Source: an uncultured Acetatifactor sp.
GTDB lineage: Bacteria > Bacillota > Clostridia > Lachnospirales > Lachnospiraceae
DNA length: 64,000 nucleotides
Direction of reading: 5' to 3'
NCBI GenBank assembly: GCA_934402315.1
Contig: CAKRTS010000002.1
Location: 198,869 to 262,868, forward strand
Position 1 is the stretch's first letter; every line of letters starts with the position of its first letter. Below are positions 25,912-34,496 of the stretch, piece by piece. Under the pieces are notes generated by a model that ran no database searches, had not been told where the DNA came from, and worked only from the letters and a program-made list of their open reading frames with translations. The position numbers and the translations under genes were made by a program.

Positions 25912-25930
25912 CAGTCACGGAGGTGCATAA

Positions 25931-26332
25931 GTGAACATTATTATCAGCAACGCGAGCGACAGGCCCATCTATGAACAGATATACTCCCAGATTAAAGGAA
26001 ACATCGTATCGGGCGAATTGTCCGAGGGAGATGCACTCCCATCCATCCGGGCACTCGCAAAGGATCTGCGAATCAGCGTCATCACAACAACGCGCGCATA
26101 TGATGAGCTGGAACGGGATGGCTTTATCAACAGTGTTCCCGGCAAGGGCTTTTACGTTGCAGAGAAAAATCTTGAGCTTGTGCGTGAAGAACACTTAAAG
26201 CAGATTGAACAGTTCCTTTCAGAGATCGTCTCGCTGGCCGCTCCGTGTGGCCTGAGTAAGAGGGAGCTCTCTGATATGCTGGATGCTGCATGGGAAGATG
26301 TTAGAAAGGATGAGACAGATGAATGCACTTGA
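25931..26332 (+). CDS. GntR-family regulator, YtrA subfamily
   Basis: 133 residues starting MNIIISNASDRPIYEQIYSQI (GTG start). The winged helix is EGDALPSIRALAKDLRISVITTTRAYDELERDGFI, followed by the short tail typical of the YtrA subfamily, with no large ligand domain. Such regulators repress the ABC transporter operon they head and respond to cell-wall-active compounds in the best-studied cases. The ATPase gene starts inside its last 14 bases. Confidence 0.92.
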   Translation: MNIIISNASDRPIYEQIYSQIKGNIVSGELSEGDALPSIRALAKDLRISVITTTRAYDELERDGFINSVPGKGFYVAEKNLELVREEHLKQIEQFLSEIVSLAAPCGLSKRELSDMLDAAWEDVRKDETDECT

Positions 26333-27170
26333 AATAAAAGGACTCACAAAGCAATATAAGGACTTCCGCCTTGGCAGCTTTGACCTTACACTGCCTGCCG
26401 GAAGTATTATGGGACTTGTCGGCGAAAACGGTGCCGGCAAAAGTACAACAATTAAGCTGATTACACATGCCATTACCGCAGATGCCGGAACCATCTCCGT
26501 ACTCGGCGTGGATAACCGCACGAAAGCCTTTCTGGATGTCAAAGAGGACATCGGGGTTGTACTGGACGAGGCATATTTCCCCGAGGTGATGAGCGCAAAG
26601 AATGTCGGCAGGGTCATGGCAAAGACCTACCGTCACTGGGATGAGGGAAAATTTCAGAATTACCTTTCCCGTTTTTCCCTGCCCCCTGACAAGGTTTTCA
26701 TGGACTACTCAAGAGGTATGCGGATGAAGCTTGCCATTGCCGTTGCGCTTTCACATGATGCAAAGCTCCTGATTCTGGACGAGGCAACCAGCGGCCTTGA
26801 CCCGATGGTGCGGGATGAGATATTGGATATCTTCAACGATTTCACCCGGGAGGATAACCATTCTATCCTGCTTTCCTCCCATATCATCAGCGATCTGGAG
26901 AAGATCTGCGACTATGTTGCCTTTCTGCATAAGGGGCAGCTGCTGCTCTGTGACGAAAAGGACCGCATTCTGGAGGAATACACCATGTTGCGCCTGCCGA
27001 TGCAGCGTCTCGCGGATCTGCCGGAGGACAGCGTAATTGCCAGAAGAGACAACGGATATGGCACGGAGGCTCTGGTACACCGTTCACGCATTCCCGAAGG
27101 GTTGCCCACAGAGCACACGACGTTGGAGGACATTATTCTGTTTCTAGCTAAAGGAGGGAATCAGTCATGA
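26319..27170 (+). CDS. ABC transporter ATP-binding protein of module 1
   Basis: About 283 residues from MNALEIKGLTK; AAAGGA is 8 bases upstream, and the start overlaps the regulator by 14 bp. Walker A is GENGAGKST (35-43) and Walker B LLILDEATSGLDP. The signature is YSRGMRMKLAI rather than LSGGQ, which is common in YtrB/Bce-type exporters. The C-terminal 60 residues lack a known domain. It powers the permease encoded next. Confidence 0.93.
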   Translation: MNALEIKGLTKQYKDFRLGSFDLTLPAGSIMGLVGENGAGKSTTIKLITHAITADAGTISVLGVDNRTKAFLDVKEDIGVVLDEAYFPEVMSAKNVGRVMAKTYRHWDEGKFQNYLSRFSLPPDKVFMDYSRGMRMKLAIAVALSHDAKLLILDEATSGLDPMVRDEILDIFNDFTREDNHSILLSSHIISDLEKICDYVAFLHKGQLLLCDEKDRILEEYTMLRLPMQRLADLPEDSVIARRDNGYGTEALVHRSRIPEGLPTEHTTLEDIILFLAKGGNQS

Positions 27171-27772
27171 AGGGACTGCTTTTAAAGGATTGGTATTTAT
27201 TGATTAAGAGGCTGAAATTTGTACTGCTGATTATGCTGCTTTTTGCATGTATCCCCGGATATTCCATATCATTCTTTGCCGTTCTCTATGCCGCATTTCT
27301 GCCGATGACTGCTCTGGCATATGACGAGCGTTCCAAATGGAATGATCTGGCGGTAATGATGCCCTACTCCGTGCCGGAGCTTGTGACAAGCAAATACCTC
27401 CTCGGTATCATCGGCGTATTCATTGCCGGAATCATATCTTCCGTCGCACAATTCCTGTCAACCGGCGGTGGTGCAGCGTTCTATGAATCAATCATGAGCC
27501 TGTTGGTTATGGTCTGTCTCGCCCTGATCTTCCTGTCCATCAACATGCCTATCATGTTCCGGCTCGGCGTAGAAAAAGGCCGCCTGATCTTTATGCTCCT
27601 GATCTGCGGCGGCACCTTTGGCGGTATGTACTTCAAGGATAAGCTCATCACACTGTCAGGGCAGATAAACAGTGTGACAATGCCGATCCTTTTCATTGCT
27701 GTATTTACTGTAATCATAGTCTGCGCTTCCATTCTGATCTCGATACAGCTTTACAAGAGCAGGCAAAAGTAA
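27167..27772 (+). CDS. ABC-2 type permease of module 1
   Basis: 201 residues with six or so membrane segments, overlapping the ATPase gene by four bases (ATGA). The segment YDERSKWNDLAVMMPYSVPELVTSKYLLG is typical of YtrC/ABC2-type permeases in which a conserved DE-W loop follows helix 2. The module probably exports or removes a cell-envelope-active compound. It ends 27 bp before the convergent galT. Confidence 0.88.
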   Translation: MKGLLLKDWYLLIKRLKFVLLIMLLFACIPGYSISFFAVLYAAFLPMTALAYDERSKWNDLAVMMPYSVPELVTSKYLLGIIGVFIAGIISSVAQFLSTGGGAAFYESIMSLLVMVCLALIFLSINMPIMFRLGVEKGRLIFMLLICGGTFGGMYFKDKLITLSGQINSVTMPILFIAVFTVIIVCASILISIQLYKSRQK

Positions 27773-27798
27773 CTTCACTACGGGACAGTTGGCATTTC

Positions 27799-29304
27799 TT
27801 ACAGGCTCGCAAGGAATCTGTCGAATGCCTTCTGTCCTTCTTCTGTTCTCTTATAGACTCCCGCATCCTCCAGAACCTGCATAAAGACCAGTCCGATCTC
27901 CTTCTCGATAATGGCATCTATGTTGGATGCGTCTATCTTTTCATATCCGGCTGAAAATTCGTCAACCCAGTCCGCATGCTTTGCCAGCTCCTCATCCGCC
28001 CTGAGATCCTTTCCCGTAAGCATGGCTTCCTTCAGATGCGCCATCTCATCCTTCAGGCGCGCGGGCAGCACGGCAAGTCCCATCACCTCAATCAGTCCGA
28101 TGTTCTCCTTCTTGATGTGATGCAGCTTTGCATGAGGGTGATAAACGCCAAGAGGATGCTCCTCCGTCGTGATATTGTTGCGCAGCACAAGATCCAGCTC
28201 GTACTTCTCACCGCGCTTTCTGGCGATGGGCGTGATCGTGTTATGCGGTTCGCCGTCGGTGCAGGCATAGATAAACGCTTCCTCATCCGTGTAGCTGCGC
28301 CATTTTTCCAGAATCCTGTCTGCCAGTGCAATGATGCGCTCTGTATTTTCCCCGCTCAGGCGGATGACAGACATCGGCCACTGTACAACGCCCGCTGCCA
28401 CATCCTCAAAGCCCTCTACAGTAAAGCCCCGCTCAACCGGCGCCTTCGCCATGGCAAACTCATAATGACCGCCCTGGAAATGGTCATGGCTCAGGATAGA
28501 ACCGCCGACAATGGGAAGATCGGCATTGGAACCCACGAAATAATGGGGGAACTGCCTTACAAAATCAAACAGCTTGCAGAAGGTGTCATGCTCAATCTTC
28601 ATCGGCACATGCCGGGAATTGAACACGATGCAGTGCTCATTGTAATAGACATAGGGCGAATACTGGAAGCCCCACTGGCTGCCGTTGATCGTCACCGGTA
28701 TGATGCGGTGATTCTGTCTTGCCGGATGGTTCACCCTTCCCGCATAGCCCTCGTTCTCCTTGCAGAGAAGGCACTTAGGATAGCCGGACTGCTTTGCATT
28801 CTTCGCAGCAGCAATCGCCTTGGGGTCCTTTTCGGGCTTGGAAAGGTTGATCGTGATGTCGAGATCGCCGTACTTCGTCGGAGCAATCCACTTCTTATCC
28901 CTGCTGACTCTGTATCTGCGGATATAGTTGGAGTCACAGCTTAAGCTGTAATAATAGTCCGTAGCCGCCTCCGGTGACTCCTTCTCATACAGCTCCCAGA
29001 ATTTATGGATAACCTCGCTGGGTCTGGGCATGAGCATGCTCATGATCTTCGTATCAAACAGGTCGCGGTAGGTCACGGTATTCTCTGCCATCAGACCCTT
29101 CTCATAAGCAAAGTCACACATCCGTCCCAGAACCTCTTCCAGCTCGGAAACGTCCATTGTGACACTGCTGTCAGCATCTTCCAGTTCATCCAGTCCAAAC
29201 AATTCCAGCAGCCTGTTGGTCGTGAAGACAATGTCCTCTGTGGGAACCAGTCCTGCACTCACGCCATATGCCACCAGCTTCCTTATATCCGTCTGTATCG
29301 CCAT
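27799..29304 (-). CDS. galT: UDP-glucose--hexose-1-phosphate uridylyltransferase, class II (GalT)
   Basis: 501 residues, the size of the Firmicutes class II GalT. It exchanges UMP between UDP-glucose and galactose-1-phosphate in the Leloir pathway. The sequence has CLLCKENEGYAGRVNHPARQNHRIIPV near the middle and SHDHFQGGHYEFAMAKAP, the region of the active-site His. N- and C-termini (MAIQTDIRKLVAYG, EDAGVYKRTEEGQKAFDRF) are family-typical. It follows galK on the same strand, separated by copy C of the 154-bp repeat. Confidence 0.95.
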   Translation of the reverse strand: MAIQTDIRKLVAYGVSAGLVPTEDIVFTTNRLLELFGLDELEDADSSVTMDVSELEEVLGRMCDFAYEKGLMAENTVTYRDLFDTKIMSMLMPRPSEVIHKFWELYEKESPEAATDYYYSLSCDSNYIRRYRVSRDKKWIAPTKYGDLDITINLSKPEKDPKAIAAAKNAKQSGYPKCLLCKENEGYAGRVNHPARQNHRIIPVTINGSQWGFQYSPYVYYNEHCIVFNSRHVPMKIEHDTFCKLFDFVRQFPHYFVGSNADLPIVGGSILSHDHFQGGHYEFAMAKAPVERGFTVEGFEDVAAGVVQWPMSVIRLSGENTERIIALADRILEKWRSYTDEEAFIYACTDGEPHNTITPIARKRGEKYELDLVLRNNITTEEHPLGVYHPHAKLHHIKKENIGLIEVMGLAVLPARLKDEMAHLKEAMLTGKDLRADEELAKHADWVDEFSAGYEKIDASNIDAIIEKEIGLVFMQVLEDAGVYKRTEEGQKAFDRFLASL

Positions 29305-29368
29305 TTCTTCTCTCTCCTTACTTGGTTACATTTATTACAATGCTAATTGCGAAGCCCCTGAATTTCAG

Positions 29369-29522
29369 GCAACAGTTGTGCAGAATGTACCTGACCACAA
29401 GCAGCGCACTCTGGAGCCGCCGGTGCTTAGTCTCCGTACTCTGGAGACTTACGCACCGCTGCGTGCGGAAGGTAGCGAGAGCGTGCCTGCGGTGGTCTGT
29501 ACATTCTGTGCAACGTCACTTG
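29369..29522 (+). repeat. 154-bp structured repeat, copy C
   Basis: It lies between galT and galK, in the opposite orientation to the operon. It runs from GCAACAGTTGTGC to GCAACGTCACTTG, 154 bp like copy A. The cap has stem 1 CGGTGC/GCACCG, stem 2 GTCTCC/GGAGAC and loop GTACT at 29436-29440. Both stems differ from copies A and B by paired changes. No repeat-encoded protein is convincing. Confidence 0.88.
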
Positions 29523-29534
29523 CAGAAACACATT

Positions 29535-30698
29535 TTACAACGTAGCCGGTCCATTTCCAATTTCGACTACATAGAAATCTGCCGCATATCCGATCTTCTC
29601 CTTGTAAGCAGCGCCAACCTTATCGATAAAGGTATCAATCGCCTCATCCTTTACGATGCTGACCGTACATCCACCGAAGCCTGCGCCGGTCATGCGGGAG
29701 CCGATCACTCCGTCAATTTTCCATGCCTCTTCCACCAGTGTATCCAGCTCAATTCCCGTAACCTCATAATCGTCACGAAGGGAGACATGGGAAGCATTCA
29801 TCAGCTTTCCGAACTCCTCCACGTCATTTGCCTTCAGAGCCTCCACCGCACGGATGGTGCGCTGATTCTCATACACCGCATGCTTTGCGCGCTTTCTGCG
29901 GACATCACTCTTGATAATGGCTGCAAACTTCTCGAAGGTCGCCTCATCCAGATCGCCGAGCGTTTTGATCTTCACAACCTGCTGTAACTCGGCAAGTGCC
30001 GTCTCGCACTCGCTTCTTCTCTCGTTATACTTGGAATCGCCCAGCCCGCGCTTCTTGTTGCTGCACGCGATCACGATCTTTGCCCCCTTGAGCACGATGG
30101 GTGCATATTCGTAGGACAGATCTGCCGTGTCGAGGAAGATCGCATTGTCCTTCTTGCCCATGGCAATCGCGAACTGATCCATGATGCCACAGTTTACCTT
30201 GTTGAAATGATTCTCGGAATACTGTCCGATCAGCGCGAGATCCTGATTCGTCACGTCAAATCCGAAAAAGTCTCTCAGTATGTACCCGGTGAGCACCTCA
30301 ACCGATGCGGAGGAGGAAAGCCCGGAGCCGTTTGGGATGTTGCCGTTGAGCAGCAGATCCATGCCGAAGGGAACCTTCATGCCCTTTTCCCCGAACGCCC
30401 ACATAACACCCTTGGGATAATTTGTCCAGTCCGCTTCCTTTGCCGGAACAAGATCCTCCAGCGAGGACTCGATCATGCCGAGCTGTTCAAAATTCATGGA
30501 GTAAAAGCGCAGCTTATTGTCGGTTCTCTTTCTTGCGACACCGTAGGTTCCGATTGTCAGTGCGCAGGGAAATACATGTCCGCCGTTGTAGTCGGTATGC
30601 TCGCCGATCAGGTTGACACGTCCGGGTGCGAAATACACCTTTGCATCCTTACTGTCCCCAAATACCTCTTCAAACTTTTTTAAAATAATATCCTTCAT
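29535..30698 (-). CDS. galK: Galactokinase (GalK)
   Basis: 387 residues. This GHMP kinase phosphorylates galactose to galactose-1-phosphate, the step before GalT. Motifs: GRVNLIGEHTDYNGGHVFP (motif 1 and galactose binding), NGSGLSSSASVEVLTGYI (motif 2, ATP loop), and GSRMTGAGFGGCTVSIV (motif 3). The catalytic Asp is in GIMDQFAIAMG. It is intact. An AraC regulator lies upstream on the same strand beyond a terminator, and galT is downstream. Confidence 0.97.
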   Translation of the reverse strand: MKDIILKKFEEVFGDSKDAKVYFAPGRVNLIGEHTDYNGGHVFPCALTIGTYGVARKRTDNKLRFYSMNFEQLGMIESSLEDLVPAKEADWTNYPKGVMWAFGEKGMKVPFGMDLLLNGNIPNGSGLSSSASVEVLTGYILRDFFGFDVTNQDLALIGQYSENHFNKVNCGIMDQFAIAMGKKDNAIFLDTADLSYEYAPIVLKGAKIVIACSNKKRGLGDSKYNERRSECETALAELQQVVKIKTLGDLDEATFEKFAAIIKSDVRRKRAKHAVYENQRTIRAVEALKANDVEEFGKLMNASHVSLRDDYEVTGIELDTLVEEAWKIDGVIGSRMTGAGFGGCTVSIVKDEAIDTFIDKVGAAYKEKIGYAADFYVVEIGNGPATL

Positions 30699-30761
30699 AT
30701 CCCGATCCCTTTCTATGCTTGTTCTTGTGTACGGTTTACTGTCCTTATGTTTCCACTATAT

Positions 30762-30799
30762 AAAAAAAACAAATGAATTACTACATCCATTTGTTTTTT
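30762..30799 (-). terminator. Symmetric terminator between the AraC gene and galK
   Basis: A long inverted repeat, AAAAAACAAATG against CATTTGTTTTTT, with a 12-base loop. It ends in a U-run on either strand, so it can stop transcription from the AraC side before galK. The galK promoter must lie after it, in the last 65 bp before the start. Confidence 0.8.
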
Positions 30800-30830
30800 G
30801 AACCTGTTAAAATGTTAGATTAGGTCTTTT

Positions 30831-31727
30831 CTAACCCTGTTGCTGCCCGATGAGCTTCGCAATCAGCCCCTCCACCTCGTACAGCTGCTCCTTTGTGCTC
30901 TCCCGGTGGCTCTGCTTGCGATACTGGGACGGGGACATTCCCTTCATGGCATGGAATGCCTTGGTAAAGACCAGCGCATCACTGTAACCGCAGGAAAGCG
31001 CAATACTCTCAATCGGATAGGTCGTCGAATCCAGCAGCTCCCTCGCCTTCGTGATGCGGAATGTTGTCAGAAACTGCTGTGGGGACATTCCGAGGTAATT
31101 CTGGAATAGGGTATAGAGATAGCTTCTGTTGATGCAGACATAATCCGCCACGTCCGTCACCTTGATCGGGTTACAGTAATTGCTCTGGATAAAGGAGACC
31201 GCCTTTTTCACATACTGGTTTCCCTTGTCCTCCTCGTCCTTTGCAATGACGCCCGCACTCTCCGCAAGTACAGACAGAAAGACGCTCATCTGTCCGTTCC
31301 TGCGCAGGTCATTCGCCATGCCGAAGGTATTATGCTCCATCATATCCCGGACAATCGCATACAGCTCTTCATCCCGGTCGCACGAAAAGATCGGATGCCT
31401 TGCCGACAGTCCCATCTTCGTCAGATATTCCCCGGCGCGGCTTCCTCCGAAGCCGACCCAGAGGTAGCTCCACGGATCGTCCGCGTCCGCCTGATAAAAC
31501 GCCAGCTCATTCGGCTGAATCAGAAAACCATAGCCCGCCTCCAGACGGTATTCCTTGTCGTGAAAGCGGAAAAGGCCCTTGCCGCTCAGGACATAGTGGA
31601 TCAGATAATGCGGCTTGGATGCCGGTCCGAAGCTGTGCAGGCTCTCCGTCTGGGAGCACCCGCAGCAGTTCACATACAGACTTCCCTGTCTGTCATTCTC
31701 AAAATCCAGCTTAAAGGCCTTTTCCAT
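30831..31727 (-). CDS. AraC-family regulator near the galactose genes
   Basis: 298 residues with an N-terminal cupin (HYLIHYVLSGKGLFRFHDKEYRL, GYGFLIQPNE) and two C-terminal helix-turn-helix motifs (IKVTDVADYVCINRSYLYTLFQNYLG and YPIESIALSCGYSDALVFTKAFHAMKGMSPSQYR). The second carries the family signature. The stop lies 132 bp before the start of galK, with a terminator between them. It probably reads a plant or mucin sugar and controls the glycosidase or galactose genes. The sensed sugar is not known. Confidence 0.9.
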   Translation of the reverse strand: MEKAFKLDFENDRQGSLYVNCCGCSQTESLHSFGPASKPHYLIHYVLSGKGLFRFHDKEYRLEAGYGFLIQPNELAFYQADADDPWSYLWVGFGGSRAGEYLTKMGLSARHPIFSCDRDEELYAIVRDMMEHNTFGMANDLRRNGQMSVFLSVLAESAGVIAKDEEDKGNQYVKKAVSFIQSNYCNPIKVTDVADYVCINRSYLYTLFQNYLGMSPQQFLTTFRITKARELLDSTTYPIESIALSCGYSDALVFTKAFHAMKGMSPSQYRKQSHRESTKEQLYEVEGLIAKLIGQQQG

Positions 31728-31740
31728 CGATCACCCTCCG

Positions 31741-32895
31741 TTATGAAATCACAAATTCTTTTTTGTCCAGATCCGCCTGTACCCGCTCAAGGTCTGCACG
31801 GATCGACAGCTTCTGGGGACATGCCTTTTCACACTTTCCGCACTTAATGCAGTTTTTCGCCTTGTGCTCTTCTCCGAGACCCTCTTCCCAGTCCCATTTC
31901 ACGGCATTATAGTTGCCATACATATGATAGATGTTCCAGATACGGAAGTTTCTCGGAATATCGACTCCCGCCGGACAAGGCATACAATATCTGCACGCGG
32001 TGCAGCCGTTCTGCATACGGCTGTTTATCATTGCAACGACCTTGTCTATCGTCTCCGTTTCCTTCTCCGAAAGCGGCTCAAATTTATCAAAGGTCCTGAG
32101 GTTGTCTGTCAGCTGATCCATCGTTGACATACCGCTCAGAATCACCTTGACATTCGGCAGACTTCCCACCCAGCGCAGCGCGTAGCTTGCGATTGACGCA
32201 TCCGGGTTAAGACCATGAAAGACCTCCGTAATATCCTCGGGAAAGGCTGCGAGGGAACCGCCCCTGACAGGCTCCATAATGATGAGCGGAACGTTCTTTT
32301 CCTCCGTGAGATGATAGCCCTTCATGCCCGCCTGCTGGAATTCCTCTCTCTCCCCGGCATCCATATAATTCAACTGGATCTGGCAGAAATCCCAGTCTCG
32401 GTAATTAATGATTCTCTCGAATGCCTCATACTTGTCATGGAAGGAGAAGCCGAGGTAGCGGATTTTACCCTCCGCCTTCAGCTGTTCAAGCTTTTCCGCA
32501 CATCCGATGTCAACCATTTTCTGAAAGCTGTCCTTATTCAGAGCGTGCATCAGATAAAAGTCTATGTAGTCTGTCTGAAGCTTCTCAAGCTGCTCCTCGA
32601 AAATCCTCTCAATGTCATCCGTATTCTTGATGAGCCAGCAGGGGAGCTTCGTCGCAAGGAAGAAGCTGCTGCGGTCGTACTTCTTCATGACACGGCCGAC
32701 CACGCGCTCGCTCTCTCCGTTATGGTACGGGTACGCCGTATCATAATAGTTCACACCGGCGGCATATGCCTGATCCAGCATTCTCTCTGCCTCTGCCGCG
32801 TCGATCTTTCCGTCCGCCGTCATCGGAAATCTCATACATCCGAAGCCCAGCAGGGAAGTTTCGATCCCAAGTTTTTCCATAGCTCTCTTTTCCAT
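31741..32895 (-). CDS. Aldo/keto reductase with C-terminal [4Fe-4S] ferredoxin domain
   Basis: About 384 residues from MEKRAMEKLGIETSLLG at 32895, chosen for the AGAGAGG nine bases upstream. The AKR barrel shows NYYDTAYPYHNGESE (catalytic Asp and Tyr), LATKLP (Lys) and FYLMHALN (His). The tail holds two Cys clusters, CTACRYCMPCPAG and CIKCGKCEKACP, as in Fe-S linked AKRs of Clostridia. It probably reduces a carbonyl using a ferredoxin-linked electron route. It lies 13 bp upstream of the AraC gene. Confidence 0.92.
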   Translation of the reverse strand: MEKRAMEKLGIETSLLGFGCMRFPMTADGKIDAAEAERMLDQAYAAGVNYYDTAYPYHNGESERVVGRVMKKYDRSSFFLATKLPCWLIKNTDDIERIFEEQLEKLQTDYIDFYLMHALNKDSFQKMVDIGCAEKLEQLKAEGKIRYLGFSFHDKYEAFERIINYRDWDFCQIQLNYMDAGEREEFQQAGMKGYHLTEEKNVPLIIMEPVRGGSLAAFPEDITEVFHGLNPDASIASYALRWVGSLPNVKVILSGMSTMDQLTDNLRTFDKFEPLSEKETETIDKVVAMINSRMQNGCTACRYCMPCPAGVDIPRNFRIWNIYHMYGNYNAVKWDWEEGLGEEHKAKNCIKCGKCEKACPQKLSIRADLERVQADLDKKEFVIS

Positions 32896-32923
32896 ACACA
32901 CATACCTCTCTCTAATTTTATCC

Positions 32924-34135
32924 CTACAAATCGCCATTTTCATCAATGTGCACCCCGAAATCCGCACTGTACTCATTCATCCGCTCTATGATCCGCTGTG
33001 CGTCCTCCCCTTCGGCGGGAGTGGGGCGGTAATCATTACGGCTGCTGACCGAGCTGACGGAACAGGGAATAATCCTCGCCTCCGTGGCATCCTGCAAAGC
33101 ACCCTCCCGGAAGGTGAAGGTCTGCTGGAAAATAATGCAGTCCTTGTCCTTAGGATTGCGGTTTGCGCCAAAGCAGAAGTTCCCCAGACTATAGACAATA
33201 TACTTTCCCTGATATTCCTCAATTCCCTGCAGCACATGGGGATGATGCCCCAGCACAAGATCAGCACCCCAGTCGATACATTTCCTGCCGAGACTTAACT
33301 GGTACTCCTCCGGGTAGTTCTCCCTCTCGATTCCCCAGTGACAATTTGCCAGTACCAGATCCGCACCCTGCTCGCGCAGCAGCGCGATTCCCTCCTTGAG
33401 AATCGTTTCTACGCCAGCACCCTGACCGACCTCATTGACTGAGACAAAGCCGATACGGATTCCCTTTGTCTCATAAAGCCCGAGATTTTTGTCATAAGCA
33501 TAGGAGATGCCACGGCTGCTGACCGCCTCGACCGTATCTGACGTTCCCTGTTCATAGTAGTCCAGCCTGTGGTTGTTCGCCATGCTGACCGCCTCGACAC
33601 TGCCCTCCGTCAGAATATCAGCATACTCGGGATCACCGCTGATGCAATAAGTCTGCTCCTCTTTTCTCGCCTCGGCATTTGTGAGAGGCCCCTCCAGATT
33701 CACAATCGTCATGTCGTCGCTGCTGAAAATATCATACACATTTTCCAGAAAATATGCAGGATTCTGCTGTTTTTCCCACATTTCCCGGAACGACCACGCA
33801 TAGTCCTGTCCAAAGTAATTGCCGAGCGTGACATCTCCGGCGGCAGAGATCGTGATACGGATCTCCTCCGGCTCTGGTTCTGCAGCGTCCTCTCCGCGTT
33901 CCGCCGCACCGTCCGTTTCTTCCGTGCCACCCTGTTTATCTGTACCGTCCTGTCCTTCCGTACTGCCTTGTTCTTTCGTGTTGTCCTGTTCCGCCGCATC
34001 CTCTGACAGCCCGCCTGTCTCCAATGGAAACACCTGATTTACCGTCGGCACAACAGCCTCCAGATCATCCCCGCAGCCCGCCAACGCCCAGCATGCCACC
34101 GCCGCAAGAAATACAACAACTGCCCTTCTTTTCAT
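32924..34135 (-). CDS. CapA-family lipoprotein (poly-gamma-glutamate/metallophosphatase type)
   Basis: 403 residues. The signal peptide ends in LAGC, so Cys21 is the lipid anchor. A low-complexity acidic linker (residues about 40-90, repeats of Q-D-G-T-D) tethers the enzyme domain. That domain shows SAAGDVTLGNYFG, MTIVNLEGPLTN, SMANNHRLDYYEQG, ANCHWGIERENYP and LGHHPHVLQGIE, the metal and substrate residues of the PGA_cap family. It acts outside the membrane on a polymer of unknown identity. The linker is unusually repetitive. Confidence 0.9.
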   Translation of the reverse strand: MKRRAVVVFLAAVACWALAGCGDDLEAVVPTVNQVFPLETGGLSEDAAEQDNTKEQGSTEGQDGTDKQGGTEETDGAAERGEDAAEPEPEEIRITISAAGDVTLGNYFGQDYAWSFREMWEKQQNPAYFLENVYDIFSSDDMTIVNLEGPLTNAEARKEEQTYCISGDPEYADILTEGSVEAVSMANNHRLDYYEQGTSDTVEAVSSRGISYAYDKNLGLYETKGIRIGFVSVNEVGQGAGVETILKEGIALLREQGADLVLANCHWGIERENYPEEYQLSLGRKCIDWGADLVLGHHPHVLQGIEEYQGKYIVYSLGNFCFGANRNPKDKDCIIFQQTFTFREGALQDATEARIIPCSVSSVSSRNDYRPTPAEGEDAQRIIERMNEYSADFGVHIDENGDL

Positions 34136-34149
34136 ACAACCAACTTCCG

Positions 34150-34464
34150 CTACCTTTTCCGGATCATTTTGATCTCATTTTTAGAATAAATCCGAAGGAC
34201 GATATACGCCTCCAGAAGCATAACTGCAATACAGATAATGCTGATGGCTCCGCCACAGAGAATGCCGATCGTCAGGGTCAGCTCCGCAGCCACGCCAAAG
34301 CCGACCACCAGATAACCGCAGAACCGGTTATACTTTTTCACATCCTGCACCTCGATCGGTCTTCTGTTGAAAACCTCTGTCCGCTCTGTGGCGCTGAAGA
34401 TCTTGACTGCCACATAGGCACACATAACTCCTACAAATACAATAATCAGCATATTTAGCCACAC
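34150..34464 (-). CDS. DUF3784-like small membrane protein
   Basis: 104 residues with three hydrophobic segments: residues about 3-20, 48-70 and 75-90. NRRPIEVQDVKKYNRFCGYLVVGFG is a conserved DUF3784-like loop followed by the second helix. It is encoded between the CapA gene (14 bp) and the GH3 gene (32 bp) on the same strand. It may act with either one; no function is established. Confidence 0.78.
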   Translation of the reverse strand: MWLNMLIIVFVGVMCAYVAVKIFSATERTEVFNRRPIEVQDVKKYNRFCGYLVVGFGVAAELTLTIGILCGGAISIICIAVMLLEAYIVLRIYSKNEIKMIRKR

Positions 34465-34496
34465 TTCCTCTCACTCACCATACATTGAACCTGAAC

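Noticed and set aside
27976..28944. 322-codon plus-strand frame opposite galT
   Set aside because: It is antisense to a complete galT and shows no family motif.
29268..29987. Long plus-strand frame through copy C and galK
   Set aside because: It is open because it crosses the repeat and then runs antisense to galK; it has no ribosome site or family motif.
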